NCBI GenBank assembly: GCA_900548465.1
Contig: URKY01000034.1
Coordinates: 1-27,341, forward strand
Direction of reading: 5' to 3'
Source of the DNA: an uncultured Eubacterium sp.
GTDB lineage: Bacteria; Bacillota; Clostridia; Lachnospirales; Lachnospiraceae
Length of the DNA stretch: 27,341 nt
Of this stretch, positions 7,123 to 16,362 are shown piece after piece. The notes beneath the pieces are model-generated. The model saw only the letters and a program-made list of their open reading frames with translations. It searched no databases and was not told the DNA's origin. The position numbers were made by a program, and so were the translations under genes. The number at the start of each line of letters is the position of its first letter. Position 1 is the first letter of the stretch.

Positions 7123-9333
7123 ATGCAATATATTATGTTTGTATTAGGAATTGTATTTGCACTTCTGATTTGGAAGGCCGTAAATAAGTATAATTTATTT
7201 AATAAATATAATAAGTATGTTGTTTTAGTGGTAATGTCATTACTTATAGCGGTTGTACTTGAAATATTTACATTTAATTATTCGGCTTTTGCAGGAAAGA
7301 AAACAGAGCATTTTGCCCTTGGCATTGCCACTGACAATGGACAGTGGGATTATGACGAGGGAAACAATGTAATAAATAAATCAACTGCAGTTAAGGACTT
7401 TAAAAGCGAAACTAATAATGGAAGCATAACTTATACGGCAGAGTTGGAAGTAAACAGCGTTGTAAGTGACATAGATGTTATATTGGATACAACTGCCAAA
7501 ACAGTAGAGGGACAACTGTATTACAAGGATCAGTCTCTGACTACGGAGTATTCAAAAATCGGAATTGATGATTGGAAAATTATAAAAGGACTGCCGGCAA
7601 GCGGTCATATTAAAACTCATTTTGCGGGAAAGACATCTATGCTGAAAATCCTGTTGAAAACAGATGATGTTAATGCAATAAAAAATATTAGATTAAAGGT
7701 CAATTATCCTAAAAACTTTAATTTTAATTTAGTAAGGGTTTTACTTCTTGCGCTACTTATGACGTTTATTGGAGTTGTTTATTTCACAACAAACAAAAAG
7801 CAAATGGGATGGAAAATGTTTACAGTAGCATTACTTATCCAGATGGTATTTGTTCTTGGGTTATTTATGATAAACAATGCTACATTTGATGAGAATGGAA
7901 AATATACCGGGGAGAATTATTCCTCTGAGATTGATGTATATAATGAACTGACATTAGCTTTGGCTCAGGGAAAAGTTGACTTAAATGGAGTAAACACACA
8001 GTCAAAGGCCGAAGAACAGGAAGAAATAGAAGCATTACAGAAACTTGATAATCCTTATGAATGGAAACAGAGAGCAGGTATGGTCTATAAATGGGACAGG
8101 GCTTTTTATAATGGAAAGTATTATTGCTATTTTGGAATTGTACCGGTATTGTTCATTTATTTGCCGATTTATCTCATAACAGGTATTTTAATCAGTACAA
8201 AGTATGTAAACATATTCCTGATTTTACTGACTGTTATAATGATGTATAAGCTGGCACTTACTATTGCTGACAAATGGTACAGAAAAGTTAATCCATGGAT
8301 AGTTCTTGGTACAATGGCATGTTTTGTTAATGTATCCATGTTACTTTATTGCGTTAATGGAGCTAAGTTCTACGAGGTGGCGACAGTGTCTGCTCTGGCA
8401 TGTGCCATTGGAGGAACAGATTGTATAATTAATGCTTTTGAAAAAAATAAAATCAAAAATAAATTGCTTTCGACTGGGGCGGTTCTTATGGCACTTGCCG
8501 TTGGATGCAGACCAAACTTCGCATTGGCATCATTTATAGTGTTACCGTTAGTGCTTAATGGATTGGCAAAGAGTGGTGGATTTAAGAAGACTAAAGGAAA
8601 GCGTAGGAACCTTATTAATTATATAAAAGCCGTATTTAGGAAAAAGAACATAACAGCAATTGTTGTATTTGCAGTTCCATATGTGATAATCGGTCTGGGA
8701 CTAATGTATTACAATTACATACGATTTGGTTCCATAGCAGAGTTTGGAGCTAAGTATCAGTTAACTGTCTATGACACAAGTTATTATAAAATGACGGATT
8801 TAAGTAAACTGCCCATTGCAATAGCAAGAGGATTGTTAATGCCACCGACTGTAAACAGTGTATTTCCTTATATAAATGCTGTGGCTGAAAGCAGCAATTA
8901 TGCAGGATACCTGTATGGAATTTCTTATGTGGGAATTCTGGCAAATCCTATTATGTGGTTAATTGTTATGTTACCATGGTCATTAAAACGTGGAATTAAA
9001 AAGAGCGGATATAGGGGCTTTGCCGTTACAGGAACTGTAATGGGACTGGTTATGTGTTTCCTTACAACTGCCATGGGAGGAATTTCCCTAAGATACTGGG
9101 CAGACTTTGCATGGATGCTTTTTATCCCTGTAATCTTTGTTATATTTGATTTATACACAAGGGCGAAGGAAAGGAAGATTGAAAAATATATGTTTATTTT
9201 CCTTGGAGTTTTAGTGTGTGCAACGGTGATTATGCATATGTTAATGATAATTTCACCAAGCTGCAGTTCATTGAACAACGCCGTACCGGAAATTTTTTAT
9301 AGATTACAGCAGATGGTTGTATTCTGGAAATAA
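7123..9333 (+). CDS. Polytopic membrane protein, probable GT-C-type glycosyltransferase-like enzyme
   Basis: The ATG follows the flavoprotein stop TAA by one base, and its ribosome-binding site AAGGAG lies inside the upstream gene. The 736-residue product has two N-terminal membrane segments (about 3-20 and 30-50), an exposed beta-rich domain (about 55-200), then about ten further hydrophobic segments from about 203 to the C-terminus. A hydrophilic loop at about 250-340 ends in KWDRAFYNGKYYCYFGIVPV, directly before a membrane segment. A conserved acidic/aromatic loop next to a membrane helix is typical of GT-C glycosyltransferases, and an external beta domain occurs in arabinofuranosyltransferase-like and YfhO-like proteins. 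I cannot assign a family by motif alone. The one-base spacing to the flavoprotein and the shared terminator support a functional pair. Confidence 0.65.
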   Translation: MQYIMFVLGIVFALLIWKAVNKYNLFNKYNKYVVLVVMSLLIAVVLEIFTFNYSAFAGKKTEHFALGIATDNGQWDYDEGNNVINKSTAVKDFKSETNNGSITYTAELEVNSVVSDIDVILDTTAKTVEGQLYYKDQSLTTEYSKIGIDDWKIIKGLPASGHIKTHFAGKTSMLKILLKTDDVNAIKNIRLKVNYPKNFNFNLVRVLLLALLMTFIGVVYFTTNKKQMGWKMFTVALLIQMVFVLGLFMINNATFDENGKYTGENYSSEIDVYNELTLALAQGKVDLNGVNTQSKAEEQEEIEALQKLDNPYEWKQRAGMVYKWDRAFYNGKYYCYFGIVPVLFIYLPIYLITGILISTKYVNIFLILLTVIMMYKLALTIADKWYRKVNPWIVLGTMACFVNVSMLLYCVNGAKFYEVATVSALACAIGGTDCIINAFEKNKIKNKLLSTGAVLMALAVGCRPNFALASFIVLPLVLNGLAKSGGFKKTKGKRRNLINYIKAVFRKKNITAIVVFAVPYVIIGLGLMYYNYIRFGSIAEFGAKYQLTVYDTSYYKMTDLSKLPIAIARGLLMPPTVNSVFPYINAVAESSNYAGYLYGISYVGILANPIMWLIVMLPWSLKRGIKKSGYRGFAVTGTVMGLVMCFLTTAMGGISLRYWADFAWMLFIPVIFVIFDLYTRAKERKIEKYMFIFLGVLVCATVIMHMLMIISPSCSSLNNAVPEIFYRLQQMVVFWK

Positions 9334-9350
9334 AAGATATTAAAAGATAA

Positions 9351-9396
9351 GGGATGTAGAAGGTTTGAATGTTGAACCTTTTACATCCCATTTTTT
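9351..9396 (+). terminator. Strong intrinsic terminator, probably bidirectional
   Basis: A 15-bp stem (9351-9365 with 9375-9389, one G-T wobble) with a 9-nt loop is followed by A and six T residues (9391-9396). It ends the flavoprotein operon. The convergent CYTH gene on the minus strand stops at 9408, and the same hairpin followed by a T-rich stretch on that strand can end it too. Confidence 0.9.
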
Positions 9397-9407
9397 GTGT
9401 GACTTTA

Positions 9408-9866
9408 TTACATTTCAAGTTTTGACAGGTAACTGTTGTGATAATGCCTATCATATGTTACCTCGTCCCCAAACCAGTCAGGTTTTTGGAATGCATCAGC
9501 TTCCTCAACGGAAGAAAATTCCACTTCCACAAGAAGAAGTCCCTGAAATTTTCCGTGAAATACATCCAATTCAGCAGTGAGCTTTCTGTCGTTTATTGGA
9601 ATAATATATCTTGTTTTTGAAATTACATTGCCATCGGCTTTTTCAAGTAAGTGATAGTAGCTTTTTTTATTTAAAGGAAGGTTATATTCCTCCCTTGCCA
9701 TCATGCCTCCACCCTTATAAGTTAAATAGTAGCTGTCGTCCTCTTTTCTTATTCTGACAACAGGAGAAGTGTTGAGATATGCCTGCTCCAGTTCGAGATG
9801 TTTATAATTATCTAAATCCTTCGGAAGTGTGGCGGGGATAAATTTTTTTTCTATTTCCATTCCCAT
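9408..9866 (-). CDS. CYTH-domain protein (triphosphate tunnel metalloenzyme family)
   Basis: The 152-residue product starts MGMEIEKKF, carrying the N-terminal ExExK signature of the CYTH superfamily at residues 4-8. It continues with RIRKEDDSYYLTYK (basic and acidic residues that line the tunnel), AREEYNLPL, KTRYIIP and the LLVEVEF strand, in the order expected. The length matches stand-alone bacterial CYTH proteins. Family members hydrolyse inorganic tripolyphosphate or related triphosphates using Mg or Mn; the substrate here is unproven. I keep the first ATG (9864-9866) because AAAGGA lies about 8 nt upstream on the minus strand. It is convergent with the flavoprotein operon and divergent from the DJ-1 gene, so it is probably monocistronic. 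Confidence 0.85.
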   Translation of the reverse strand: MGMEIEKKFIPATLPKDLDNYKHLELEQAYLNTSPVVRIRKEDDSYYLTYKGGGMMAREEYNLPLNKKSYYHLLEKADGNVISKTRYIIPINDRKLTAELDVFHGKFQGLLLVEVEFSSVEEADAFQKPDWFGDEVTYDRHYHNSYLSKLEM

Positions 9867-9907
9867 AATTGAAATCCTTTCTTTTACTAATTTAAGTATT
9901 TTTATCT

Positions 9908-9936
9908 ATTATATTGCCCGGATTTAATTGTAAAAT
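9908..9936 (-). promoter_or_regulatory. Weak promoter candidate for the CYTH gene
   Basis: On the minus strand a perfect TATAAT (9908-9913) lies about 42 nt before the start codon. The -35 at 17-nt spacing is poor (ATTTTA), so the call rests mainly on the -10. Confidence 0.35.
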
Positions 9937-9968
9937 TACTTAGGGATAATTGCAATAAATATTTACTT

Positions 9969-9997
9969 TTGACCTTAGAAATAACCTATGGTAACAT
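9969..9997 (+). promoter_or_regulatory. Promoter of the DJ-1/PfpI gene
   Basis: TTGACC (9969-9974), a 17-nt spacer ending in TGG, and TAACAT (9992-9997) form a -35 plus extended -10. The start would be near 10004. A TATAAT at 10021-10026 also exists but has no good -35. Confidence 0.6.
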
Positions 9998-10045
9998 AGA
10001 CGTTGGAAGTTATTAGACTTTATAATTATGCAAGGAGGAAACAAA

Positions 10046-10594
10046 ATGAAGACTGTATATGCATTTTTGGCAGATGGTGTTGAAGAGGTGGAAGCACTGA
10101 TGGTTATTGATTTGCTCAGAAGAACAAAAAAACTTAACGTGGTAACTGTTTCCATAAAGGAAGAACTTATGGTGGAAGGTTCCCATAACATTAAGTTTTT
10201 TGCAGATAAAAATATAGATGAAATTGATTTTGAAGAAGGGGACTGCATATTCCTTCCGGGAGGAGCAGTAGGAACAGATAATCTTTCGAAGTGTGAAGCA
10301 CTGACAAAAGAGATTATTAATTATAATGAAAAGGGTAAATGGCTTGCAGCAATTTGTGCAGCACCAAGTATTTATGGTCAGCTTGGATTGTTAAAGGATA
10401 AATGTGCTACATCTTATCCAAGCTTTGCAGACAAAATGAACTGTAAGCAGTACGGCGGTTCAGTTATAACGGATGGAAATTTTATAACGGCAAAAGGACT
10501 TGGAGTGGCACTTGAACTTGGACTTGAGATTATAACTAATCTTGTAGATGAGGAAACAAGTGACCACGTGGCAGATACTATTCAATTTAATTGA
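10046..10594 (+). CDS. DJ-1/PfpI family protein
   Basis: I chose ATG 10046 because AAGGAGG (10032-10038) sits 7 nt upstream; the in-frame ATG at 10028 lies before that site. The 182-residue protein has the class I glutamine-amidotransferase-like fold of the DJ-1/ThiJ/PfpI group: LADGVEEVEA at the N-terminus gives the conserved Glu, a FLPGGAVGTDNL turn follows, and the nucleophile-elbow Cys104 lies in LAAICAAPSI. The length matches the DJ-1 type. Members include chaperones, deglycases and peptidases acting under stress; which activity applies here is not decidable. It has its own promoter, and the strong tig promoter starts just after its stop. Confidence 0.9.
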   Translation: MKTVYAFLADGVEEVEALMVIDLLRRTKKLNVVTVSIKEELMVEGSHNIKFFADKNIDEIDFEEGDCIFLPGGAVGTDNLSKCEALTKEIINYNEKGKWLAAICAAPSIYGQLGLLKDKCATSYPSFADKMNCKQYGGSVITDGNFITAKGLGVALELGLEIITNLVDEETSDHVADTIQFN

Positions 10595-10604
10595 TTTTTA
10601 AGTA

Positions 10605-10633
10605 GTGACAAGAACGTGGATTTATGTTATAAT
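10605..10633 (+). promoter_or_regulatory. Strong promoter of the tig-clp-lon block
   Basis: GTGACA (10605-10610), a 17-nt spacer ending in TGT, and a consensus TATAAT (10628-10633) give a near-consensus sigma-A promoter with an extended -10. Transcription would start near 10640, leaving a leader of about 93 nt before tig. Confidence 0.8.
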
Positions 10634-10686
10634 TTTTTTCTACGTCGGGGGGAAGTATGCCCTAATGCAGAAATTAGAAAGTAATT

Positions 10687-10713
10687 GAATGGGTTGAAAT
10701 TAACCCGTTTCTT
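10687..10713 (+). promoter_or_regulatory. Hairpin in the tig leader
   Basis: GAATGGGTT (10687-10695) pairs with AACCCGTTT (10702-10710) across the 6-nt loop GAAATT, with two G-U pairs. The sequence after it is GTTTCTTAT, a weak U-rich tail, and the AAGGAGG of tig begins 8-10 nt later. It could be a weak attenuator or an mRNA-stabilising hairpin. Confidence 0.5.
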
Positions 10714-10732
10714 ATAACAAGGAGGAAAAGTA

Positions 10733-12013
10733 ATGAGTTTACAGGTAGAAAAGTTAGAGAATAACACAGCAAAACTTACAATCGAGGTTCCGGCAGAAGA
10801 ATTTGATAAGGCTATTATGAAGGCTTATCAGAAAAACAAAAATAAATTTAATGTACCAGGTTTCAGAAAAGGTAAAGTACCTTATGCAATGGTTGAGAAA
10901 ATGTATGGTGCAGCAGTTTTCTATGAAGATGCAGCAAACTACGTTATTCCTGATGCTTACGCAAATGCAGCAACAGAAAGTGAACTTGAAATAGTTGCAC
11001 GTCCTGATATTAACGTAACACAGATTGAAAAAGGAAAGCCATTTATTTTCGAAGCAGAAGTTACACTTAAGCCTGAAATTAAATTAGGAAAGTACAAAGG
11101 TGTTAAGGTTGAAGCTATGGACACAACAGTTACAGACGAAGATGTTCAGGCAGAACTTGATAAAGTAAAAGAACAGAATGCTAGATTAGTAGCAGCAGAT
11201 GACAAGGCTGTAGAAGACGGCGACCAGACAACAATTGATTTTGAAGGTTTTGTTGACGGTGAAGCTTTCGAAGGTGGAAAAGGTGAAGATTATCCACTTA
11301 CAATCGGATCACATTCATTTATTGACACATTCGAAGAACAGCTTATCGGAAAGAAAGTTGGAGAAGAGGTTGAAGTTAACGTTACATTCCCTGAAGAATA
11401 TCAGGCTAAGGAACTTGCAGGTAAGCCGGCAATGTTCAAGGTAACAATTAAAGAAATTAAAGTTAAGGAATATCCTGAAATTGATGATGATTTCGCACAG
11501 GATGTTTCAGAATTTGATACATTAGATGAATACAAGGCAGACATTAAGAAGAATCTTGAAGATAAGAAGACACAGGAAGCTGAATCAGATAAAGAAAGCA
11601 AAGTAATTGAAGCAATCGTTAAGGATTCAGAAATGGATATTCCTGAAAAGATGATTGAAGCACAGGCACAGCAGATGCTTGAAGAATTTGCACAGAATAT
11701 TGCTATGCAGGGAATTTCATTTGAACAGTATCTTCAGTTTACAGGAGCAACTGTTGAACAGTTAAGAGAACAGGTAACACCACAGGCTAAGGCAAGAGTT
11801 GAATCAAGTCTTGTTCTTGAAGCAATCGTAAAGGCTGAAAAGATTGAAGCTACAGATGAAGAATTCGATGAAGAAGTTAAGAAGATGGCTGAAAGATATC
11901 AGATGGAAGTTGATAAGATTAATGAATTATTATCAGATGATGATAAGAATAACATTAAGGCAGACATCTGTGCTAAGAAGGCAGCAAAGCTTGTTGTAGA
12001 AAAAGCAAAATAA
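10733..12013 (+). CDS. tig: Trigger factor, ribosome-associated chaperone and peptidyl-prolyl isomerase
   Basis: ATG 10733 follows AAGGAGG (10719-10725). The 426-residue protein is of normal length. The N-terminal ribosome-binding domain (1-about 115) contains the signature GFRKGKVP at 43-50, which contacts the large ribosomal subunit at the exit tunnel. An FKBP-type isomerase domain follows (about 155-240, with DGDQTTIDFEGFVDGE and YPLTIGS), then the helical C-terminal substrate-binding domain. Codon use is stronger and more uniform than in the neighbours (many GAA, AAG and GTT), as in highly expressed genes. It is the first gene of the proteostasis block, 53 nt before clpP, as in the tig-clp order of many bacteria. 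Confidence 0.97.
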   Translation: MSLQVEKLENNTAKLTIEVPAEEFDKAIMKAYQKNKNKFNVPGFRKGKVPYAMVEKMYGAAVFYEDAANYVIPDAYANAATESELEIVARPDINVTQIEKGKPFIFEAEVTLKPEIKLGKYKGVKVEAMDTTVTDEDVQAELDKVKEQNARLVAADDKAVEDGDQTTIDFEGFVDGEAFEGGKGEDYPLTIGSHSFIDTFEEQLIGKKVGEEVEVNVTFPEEYQAKELAGKPAMFKVTIKEIKVKEYPEIDDDFAQDVSEFDTLDEYKADIKKNLEDKKTQEAESDKESKVIEAIVKDSEMDIPEKMIEAQAQQMLEEFAQNIAMQGISFEQYLQFTGATVEQLREQVTPQAKARVESSLVLEAIVKAEKIEATDEEFDEEVKKMAERYQMEVDKINELLSDDDKNNIKADICAKKAAKLVVEKAK

Positions 12014-12066
12014 TATTTAAGGCAAATCCATAAAGATTTAATTGCTGATTATAAGGAGGTATGGAT

Positions 12067-12648
12067 ATGGCATTAGTACCTTATGTCATTGAGCAGAATT
12101 CCAGAGGAGAGCGCTCATATGATATTTATTCAAGATTATTAAAGGATAGAATTATTTTCTTAGGAGAGGAAATTAACGATGCAACAGCAAGTGTTGTTGT
12201 AGCACAGTTATTATTCCTTGAATCAGAAGATCCGGGGAAGGACATTCATATGTATATTAACAGCCCGGGAGGTTCAGTTACAGCAGGAATGGCAATTTAC
12301 GATACAATGAATTACATCAAGTGTGATGTATCAACAACATGTATTGGTATGGCAGCCAGCATGGGAGCATTTTTGTTATCATGTGGTGCAAAGGGTAAGA
12401 GATATGCTCTTCCTAATGCCGAGATAATGATACACCAGCCGTTAGGCGGAGCTCAGGGACAGGCTACTGAAATTCAGATAGCAGCGGAGCACATATTAAA
12501 AACAAAGAAAAAGTTGAATCAGATTTTAGCTGACAATTCAGGAAAGACTCTTGAAGAAGTTGAAAAAGATACAGACAGAGATAATTGGTTATCAGCAGAT
12601 GAAGCAAAAGAATATGGCTTGATTGACGAGGTAATCAAGGAGAGATAA
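12067..12648 (+). CDS. clpP: ATP-dependent Clp protease proteolytic subunit
   Basis: Two ATGs lie close together. AAGGAGG (12053-12059) is only 1 nt from ATG 12061 but 7 nt from ATG 12067, and the latter gives the usual ClpP N-terminus [10 protein letters not shown], so I chose 12067 (193 residues). The catalytic triad is visible: Ser98 in GMAASMGAF, His123 in [10 protein letters not shown] and Asp172 in DTDRDNW. ClpP forms the tetradecameric chamber that degrades proteins fed by ClpX. It lies between tig and clpX, as in E. coli; in Bacillus subtilis clpP is located elsewhere. No CtsR box is visible upstream. Confidence 0.98.
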   Translation: MALVPYVIEQNSRGERSYDIYSRLLKDRIIFLGEEINDATASVVVAQLLFLESEDPGKDIHMYINSPGGSVTAGMAIYDTMNYIKCDVSTTCIGMAASMGAFLLSCGAKGKRYALPNAEIMIHQPLGGAQGQATEIQIAAEHILKTKKKLNQILADNSGKTLEEVEKDTDRDNWLSADEAKEYGLIDEVIKER

Positions 12649-12650
12649 TA

Positions 12651-12679
12651 ATAAGGCACCGCAATAAGTGGTGCCTTAT
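12651..12679 (+). promoter_or_regulatory. Perfect 10-bp hairpin between clpP and clpX
   Basis: ATAAGGCACC (12651-12660) pairs perfectly with GGTGCCTTAT (12670-12679) over a 9-nt loop, starting 2 nt after the clpP stop. There is no T-run after it, so it is not a standard terminator. An mRNA-stability or processing element that sets the clpP:clpX ratio is more likely (inference). Confidence 0.7.
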
Positions 12680-12708
12680 GTCAAATTATGTAATTATGAG
12701 AGGTTATT

Positions 12709-13995
12709 ATGGCTAACAAGAACATGAGTAAGGAGACACTACATTGCTCATTCTGTGGAAGAACAGAAAATCAGGTTCGCAAACTTATTGCCGGTCCTGA
12801 GGGAGCATATATCTGTGACGGATGTGTGGAATTATGCGCAGAAATCATTGATGAAGAGATATATGGTGATAAAGAAGAAATTCACGAAGATATTAATTTA
12901 CTTAAGCCAAAGGAAATCAAAGAATTTTTAGACCAATATGTTATTGGGCAGGACGAAGCGAAAAAAGTACTTTCCGTTGCAGTATATAATCATTATAAGA
13001 GAGTATTGTCTGGAAAAGACTTAGATGTGGAATTACAGAAATCTAACATTTTACTTCTTGGACCAACAGGTTCAGGTAAGACATATCTTGCACAGACTCT
13101 TGCAAAGGTACTTAATGTACCATTTGCCATAGCTGATGCAACAACTCTTACAGAGGCAGGATATGTTGGAGAAGACGTTGAAAACATTCTATTAAAGTTG
13201 ATTCAGGCTGCAGATTATGATTTAGACAGAGCACAGCATGGAATAATTTACATTGATGAAATAGATAAAATAACAAAGAAATCAGAAAATGTTTCAATAA
13301 CAAGAGACGTATCAGGTGAAGGTGTACAGCAGGCACTTCTTAAAATTTTGGAAGGTACAACAGCCAGTGTTCCACCGCAGGGCGGAAGAAAACACCCACA
13401 GCAGGAATTAATTCCTATTGACACTACTAACATACTGTTTATTTGCGGTGGTGCCTTTGACGGATTAGAGAAGATTATAGAAAGAAGACTGGATAAGAGT
13501 TCTATTGGATTTGGTTCAGAAATTTCAGAAAAAACTGATGCAAATACAGATGAATTGTTTAAACAGGTTATGCCACAGGATTTAACAAAATTTGGATTAA
13601 TACCTGAATTTATCGGTCGTGTACCTGTAACGGTTGCACTTGATTATCTGGATGAAAAGGCATTAGAGAGAATTCTCACGGAACCAAAGAATGCTTTAGT
13701 AAAACAGTATAAAAAGTTATTTGAATTAGACGGAGTAAAACTTACATTTACGGATGAAGCAATAAATACAATTGCTAAACTTGCAGTTGAAAGAAAGACA
13801 GGGGCGAGAGGGCTTCGTGCCATTATGGAAAATGCCGTAATGGACACAATGTACGAGACACCGTCTGATGAATCAATTGAGGAATGTATCATTAATGAAG
13901 ATGTTATTAATGGATTTGCAGATGCACAGTTGGTGTATGGAGTATCCAAGCCAAAGAAAGCAGATCAGAAAAAGAACAAAGGAAAGACTGCATAA
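12709..13995 (+). CDS. clpX: ClpX, AAA+ unfoldase of the ClpXP protease
   Basis: The 428-residue protein starts with the C4 zinc-binding domain (Cys13, Cys16, Cys36, Cys39) that binds adaptors and substrates. The AAA+ module follows: Walker A GPTGSGKT at 118-125, the pore loop GYVGED, Walker B IIYIDEID near 179-186, and the IGF loop at 266-268 that docks on ClpP. A C-terminal small domain and a Lys-rich tail end the protein. The start ATG has GAGAGG about 6 nt upstream. It selects and unfolds substrates for the ClpP encoded just before it. The lon gene follows after 12 nt. Confidence 0.98.
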   Translation: MANKNMSKETLHCSFCGRTENQVRKLIAGPEGAYICDGCVELCAEIIDEEIYGDKEEIHEDINLLKPKEIKEFLDQYVIGQDEAKKVLSVAVYNHYKRVLSGKDLDVELQKSNILLLGPTGSGKTYLAQTLAKVLNVPFAIADATTLTEAGYVGEDVENILLKLIQAADYDLDRAQHGIIYIDEIDKITKKSENVSITRDVSGEGVQQALLKILEGTTASVPPQGGRKHPQQELIPIDTTNILFICGGAFDGLEKIIERRLDKSSIGFGSEISEKTDANTDELFKQVMPQDLTKFGLIPEFIGRVPVTVALDYLDEKALERILTEPKNALVKQYKKLFELDGVKLTFTDEAINTIAKLAVERKTGARGLRAIMENAVMDTMYETPSDESIEECIINEDVINGFADAQLVYGVSKPKKADQKKNKGKTA

Positions 13996-14007
13996 TAAGG
14001 AGATAAT

Positions 14008-16320
14008 ATGTCAGAAAAAATTATATTACCGGTTATACCGCTTAGAGGATTGACAATATTGCCGGGAACTACAGTTCATTTTGACATTAGCAGAAAAACA
14101 TCAATTGCGGCAGCAAAAGGTGCAATGCTCGAGGGCAGAAAATTATTTGTTGTGGCACAGAAGGACCCGGTGGAAGAAGCACCGGGTTTTGATGGTATAT
14201 ATAAGGTTGGTACTGTAGTAGAAGTAAAACAATTAAATAAACTACCGGACAATATCGTAAGAGTCATGGTAGAGGCTAAAAAAAGAGGCAGAATATATTC
14301 TTTATACGAAAACGGAAAACGTCTTGATGGTGAAATTGAGATTATGCCGGAGCCGGTAAATCAATTGACAAAAAATCAGGAAGAAGCTTTCGTAAGAGAA
14401 TTGAAGGAAGCAGTAAAACAGTTTGACGGAACAACACACGAGTTGACGACTTCAGGCTTAAAGTCTGTTCTTAACATTAGTGAATTAAAAAAATTAATGC
14501 AGCAGATACTGTTGAGAATCAAAATTGATTATATATCAAAACAGGAATTTCTTGAGAGTGATACTATTGTCAGTCAGTTTACAACTGTAATGGCATTTCT
14601 TGTAAAGGAAAATGAAATCGGAGAAATCCGGGGAGAAATTATTGAGAAGGTAAAAAAACGTCTCGACAAAAGCCAGCGTGAGCATATTTTACGTGAACAG
14701 ATTCAGGTTATCAGAGAAGAATTAGGCGATGATTTCATGGCTGATGCTGAAGAACTTGAAAAGAAAATAATGGCTATGGATGCAGAAGATTTCGTAAAGG
14801 ACAAACTCTTAAAGGAACTTTCAAGATTTAAAACTTATGCGGGAAATGCTGTTGAGGGAAATGTTATAAGAACCTATATTGAGACGGTTCTGGAATTGCC
14901 ATGGAATAAGGTAACAAAAGAAAATCCTGACATAAAGAATGCAGAGACTATTTTAGACAGAGATCATTATGGATTAAAAAAAGTAAAGGAAAGAATTCTT
15001 GAATTTTTGGCTATAAGACAGCTGACTCAGGCAAAGGGTGTAAGTCCTATTGTTTGCCTTGTCGGACCACCGGGAACGGGAAAAACATCAATAGCCCGTT
15101 CTATTGCGGAAGCATTAAACAAAAAATACGTAAGAATCTGCCTTGGCGGTGTTGATGATGAATCAGAAATAAGAGGTCACAGAAAGACATATGTTGGGGC
15201 AATGCCGGGACGGATTGCCAAAGGCTTAAAGGATGCAGGTACTTCAAATCCTTTAATTCTTTTCGATGAAATTGATAAAATGGGACGTGGAGTACATGGA
15301 GATCCCGCATCAGCATTGCTTGAAGTATTAGATTCAGAGCAGAATTCAAAATTCAGGGATAACTATATAGAAATCCCGATAGATTTATCAAAAGTTTTGT
15401 TTATTGCTACAGCTAATGACATTGAAACTATTCCACAACCATTAATGGACAGAATGGAAATTATTGAGATAGAAGGTTATACTGACAATGAAAAATTCCA
15501 TATTGCAAAGGAGCATCTTATTGCAAAGGAATTTGAAAAGAATGGTATAAAGAAGTCATGGCTTACTATAACGGATGAGGGAATTAACAGCATCGTTAAG
15601 TATTATACAAGAGAAGCCGGAGTAAGACAGCTTGACAGGAATATTGCAAAGGTTTGCAGAAAGGCCGCAAAGCTTATTGTGGAAGATAAGAAAAAGAGAT
15701 TAAAGGTTACATCTAAAAACATCGAAAAATATCTGGGAAGAAAACAGTTTGACATTGATCTTGCAAATGAAAAGGATGATATAGGAATTGTCCGTGGACT
15801 GGCATGGACGGCAGTAGGTGGAACAACGCTTCAGGTTGAAGTTAACGCAATGCCGGGAAAAGGTGAGTTAAAACTTACAGGGCAGTTAGGTGATGTAATG
15901 AAAGAATCAGCCCAGATAGCTCTTAGCTACATAAGAAGCATTGCAAATGAGTACGGAGTGGATAAAGATTTCTTTAGTGAGAATGATTTACATATTCATT
16001 TTCCGGAAGGTGCCGTACCAAAGGACGGCCCTTCAGCAGGTATAACAATGGCTACGGCAATTTTGTCGGCAGTAACTAATATTCCGGTTCGTTGTAAAGT
16101 GGCAATGACAGGAGAAATTAACCTTCGTGGAAAAGTTATGCCTATAGGTGGTCTAAAGGAAAAATTGCTTGCAGCAAAAACAGCAGGCATTAAAAAAGTT
16201 TTAGTCCCTAAGAAAAATGAACCACAGTTATCAGAAATTTCCTCTGAAATAACAAGAGGAATGAGTATTGTAATGGTTAGTGACATGAGGGAAGTTTTAA
16301 AGCATGCCCTGACAAAATAA
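14008..16320 (+). CDS. lon: Lon, ATP-dependent serine protease
   Basis: ATG 14008 lies 6 nt after AAGGAG (13996-14001), which begins in the intergenic spacer just after clpX. The 770-residue protein has the LonA layout: an N-terminal substrate-binding domain (1-about 200, opening with LPVIPLRGLTILPG), a helical linker, an AAA+ module with Walker A GPPGTGKT at 353-360 and Walker B ILFDEIDKMG near 416-425, and the protease domain with the Ser/Lys dyad Ser676 (PKDGPSAG) and Lys719 (GGLKEK). It degrades damaged and regulatory proteins. The position after clpX and before engB matches the clpX-lon-engB order common in Firmicutes. No membrane segment is seen, so it is not the LonB type. Confidence 0.98.
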   Translation: MSEKIILPVIPLRGLTILPGTTVHFDISRKTSIAAAKGAMLEGRKLFVVAQKDPVEEAPGFDGIYKVGTVVEVKQLNKLPDNIVRVMVEAKKRGRIYSLYENGKRLDGEIEIMPEPVNQLTKNQEEAFVRELKEAVKQFDGTTHELTTSGLKSVLNISELKKLMQQILLRIKIDYISKQEFLESDTIVSQFTTVMAFLVKENEIGEIRGEIIEKVKKRLDKSQREHILREQIQVIREELGDDFMADAEELEKKIMAMDAEDFVKDKLLKELSRFKTYAGNAVEGNVIRTYIETVLELPWNKVTKENPDIKNAETILDRDHYGLKKVKERILEFLAIRQLTQAKGVSPIVCLVGPPGTGKTSIARSIAEALNKKYVRICLGGVDDESEIRGHRKTYVGAMPGRIAKGLKDAGTSNPLILFDEIDKMGRGVHGDPASALLEVLDSEQNSKFRDNYIEIPIDLSKVLFIATANDIETIPQPLMDRMEIIEIEGYTDNEKFHIAKEHLIAKEFEKNGIKKSWLTITDEGINSIVKYYTREAGVRQLDRNIAKVCRKAAKLIVEDKKKRLKVTSKNIEKYLGRKQFDIDLANEKDDIGIVRGLAWTAVGGTTLQVEVNAMPGKGELKLTGQLGDVMKESAQIALSYIRSIANEYGVDKDFFSENDLHIHFPEGAVPKDGPSAGITMATAILSAVTNIPVRCKVAMTGEINLRGKVMPIGGLKEKLLAAKTAGIKKVLVPKKNEPQLSEISSEITRGMSIVMVSDMREVLKHALTK

Positions 16321-16362
16321 GAGCATTTACCTTGACTAAATGATGAAGATTGGAGAATAATG

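Noticed and set aside
10656..10687. Tiny frames (ATG CCC TAA, and an ATG CAG frame of seven codons) in the tig leader
   Set aside because: No convincing ribosome-binding site for the longer frame and no attenuation-type codon pattern.
10605..12066. CIRCE or CtsR operator before tig or clpP
   Set aside because: I looked for TTAGCACTC-N9-GAGTGCTAA and GGTCAAA repeats and saw neither.
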